Notes under the pieces: model-generated
Seen by the model: only the letters and a program-made list of their open reading frames with translations
What the model was told of the DNA's origin: nothing
Databases searched by the model: none
Origin: Variovorax sp. RA8
GTDB lineage: Bacteria > Pseudomonadota > Gammaproteobacteria > Burkholderiales > Burkholderiaceae_C
Length of the DNA: 64,000 nt
Reading direction: 5' to 3'
Assembly: GCF_901827175.1 (NCBI RefSeq)
Contig: NZ_LR594662.1
Coordinates: forward strand, 1,302,001-1,366,000
Part shown: piece after piece, positions 63,997 to 64,000 of the stretch
Layout: each line of letters begins with the position of its first letter
Position numbering within the stretch: position 1 is the stretch's first letter
Made by a program: the position numbers and the translations under genes

Positions 63997-64000
63997 AAGG

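Overview
The window is 64 kb of GC-rich, gene-dense DNA from a Gram-negative bacterium. Five stand-alone Bug/TctC solute-binding proteins, a Burkholderia/Neisseria-type porin, many LysR/IclR/GntR regulators and TRAP and CoA-dependent catabolic operons point to a Burkholderiales betaproteobacterium, most likely a Variovorax-like member of the Comamonadaceae. That placement is an inference from gene content; no rRNA is present. I see no tRNA, CRISPR array, transposase or prophage gene.

Layout. (1) 0-7.2 kb: a porin cut by the window edge, an FAD aromatic hydroxylase with a glutathione S-transferase, two Bug proteins, a 4-OT-like tautomerase and an IclR regulator, together an aromatic-acid uptake and ring-hydroxylation set. 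(2) 7.2-13.6 kb: LysR, a 934-aa wHTH-STAND ATPase regulator, a LuxR-type regulator with a degenerate receiver, a VOC protein and a small exported protein. (3) 14-22.9 kb: a zone of gene decay. It holds a frameshifted SDR, a collapsed enoyl-CoA hydratase, an AraC fragment, a shortened MEDS protein and a MocR regulator that has lost the three main PLP-contact residues while its neighbouring paralogue keeps them. (4) 22.9-36.6 kb: a stress-tolerance island with thioredoxin, Usp, CHRD lipoprotein, PsiE, a thioredoxin-reductase-like flavoprotein, HtpX, a two-component regulator and kinase, BON, HdeD-like, Hsp20, PRC-barrel and a ClpG/ClpK-like double AAA+ disaggregase. Its content resembles the transmissible heat-resistance locus (LHR/tLST) of other Proteobacteria. 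(5) 36.8-41.6 kb: a GntR, FAD oxidoreductase, Bug protein and UxaA/GarD-type dehydratase operon. (6) 41.6-53.4 kb: two divergent catabolic operons. The minus operon encodes Fe-ADH, Bug, DctP, an amidohydrolase, DctQ and DctM. The plus operon encodes an enoyl-CoA hydratase-like protein, a CaiB CoA-transferase, Bug and a paralogous amidohydrolase. A GcvA-type LysR and an exported PPC-domain protein follow. (7) 53.4-56.4 kb: AKR and MFS genes divergent from LysR. (8) 56.6-62.7 kb: two large sensor/regulators that share a TolB-like/TPR body but carry different heads (class III cyclase or winged helix), flanking a GST and an AmiC-like binding protein without signal peptide. (9) 62.8-64 kb: VOC and TetR genes, with two operator-like repeats running to the window edge.

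What stands out most: the PLP-site-dead MocR beside an intact twin; the heat/stress island with a ClpG-like disaggregase lacking a visible ClpP-docking tripeptide; head-swapped TolB/TPR regulators; and a 64-bp promoter block with identical internal spacing upstream of two separate plus-strand genes 5 kb apart.
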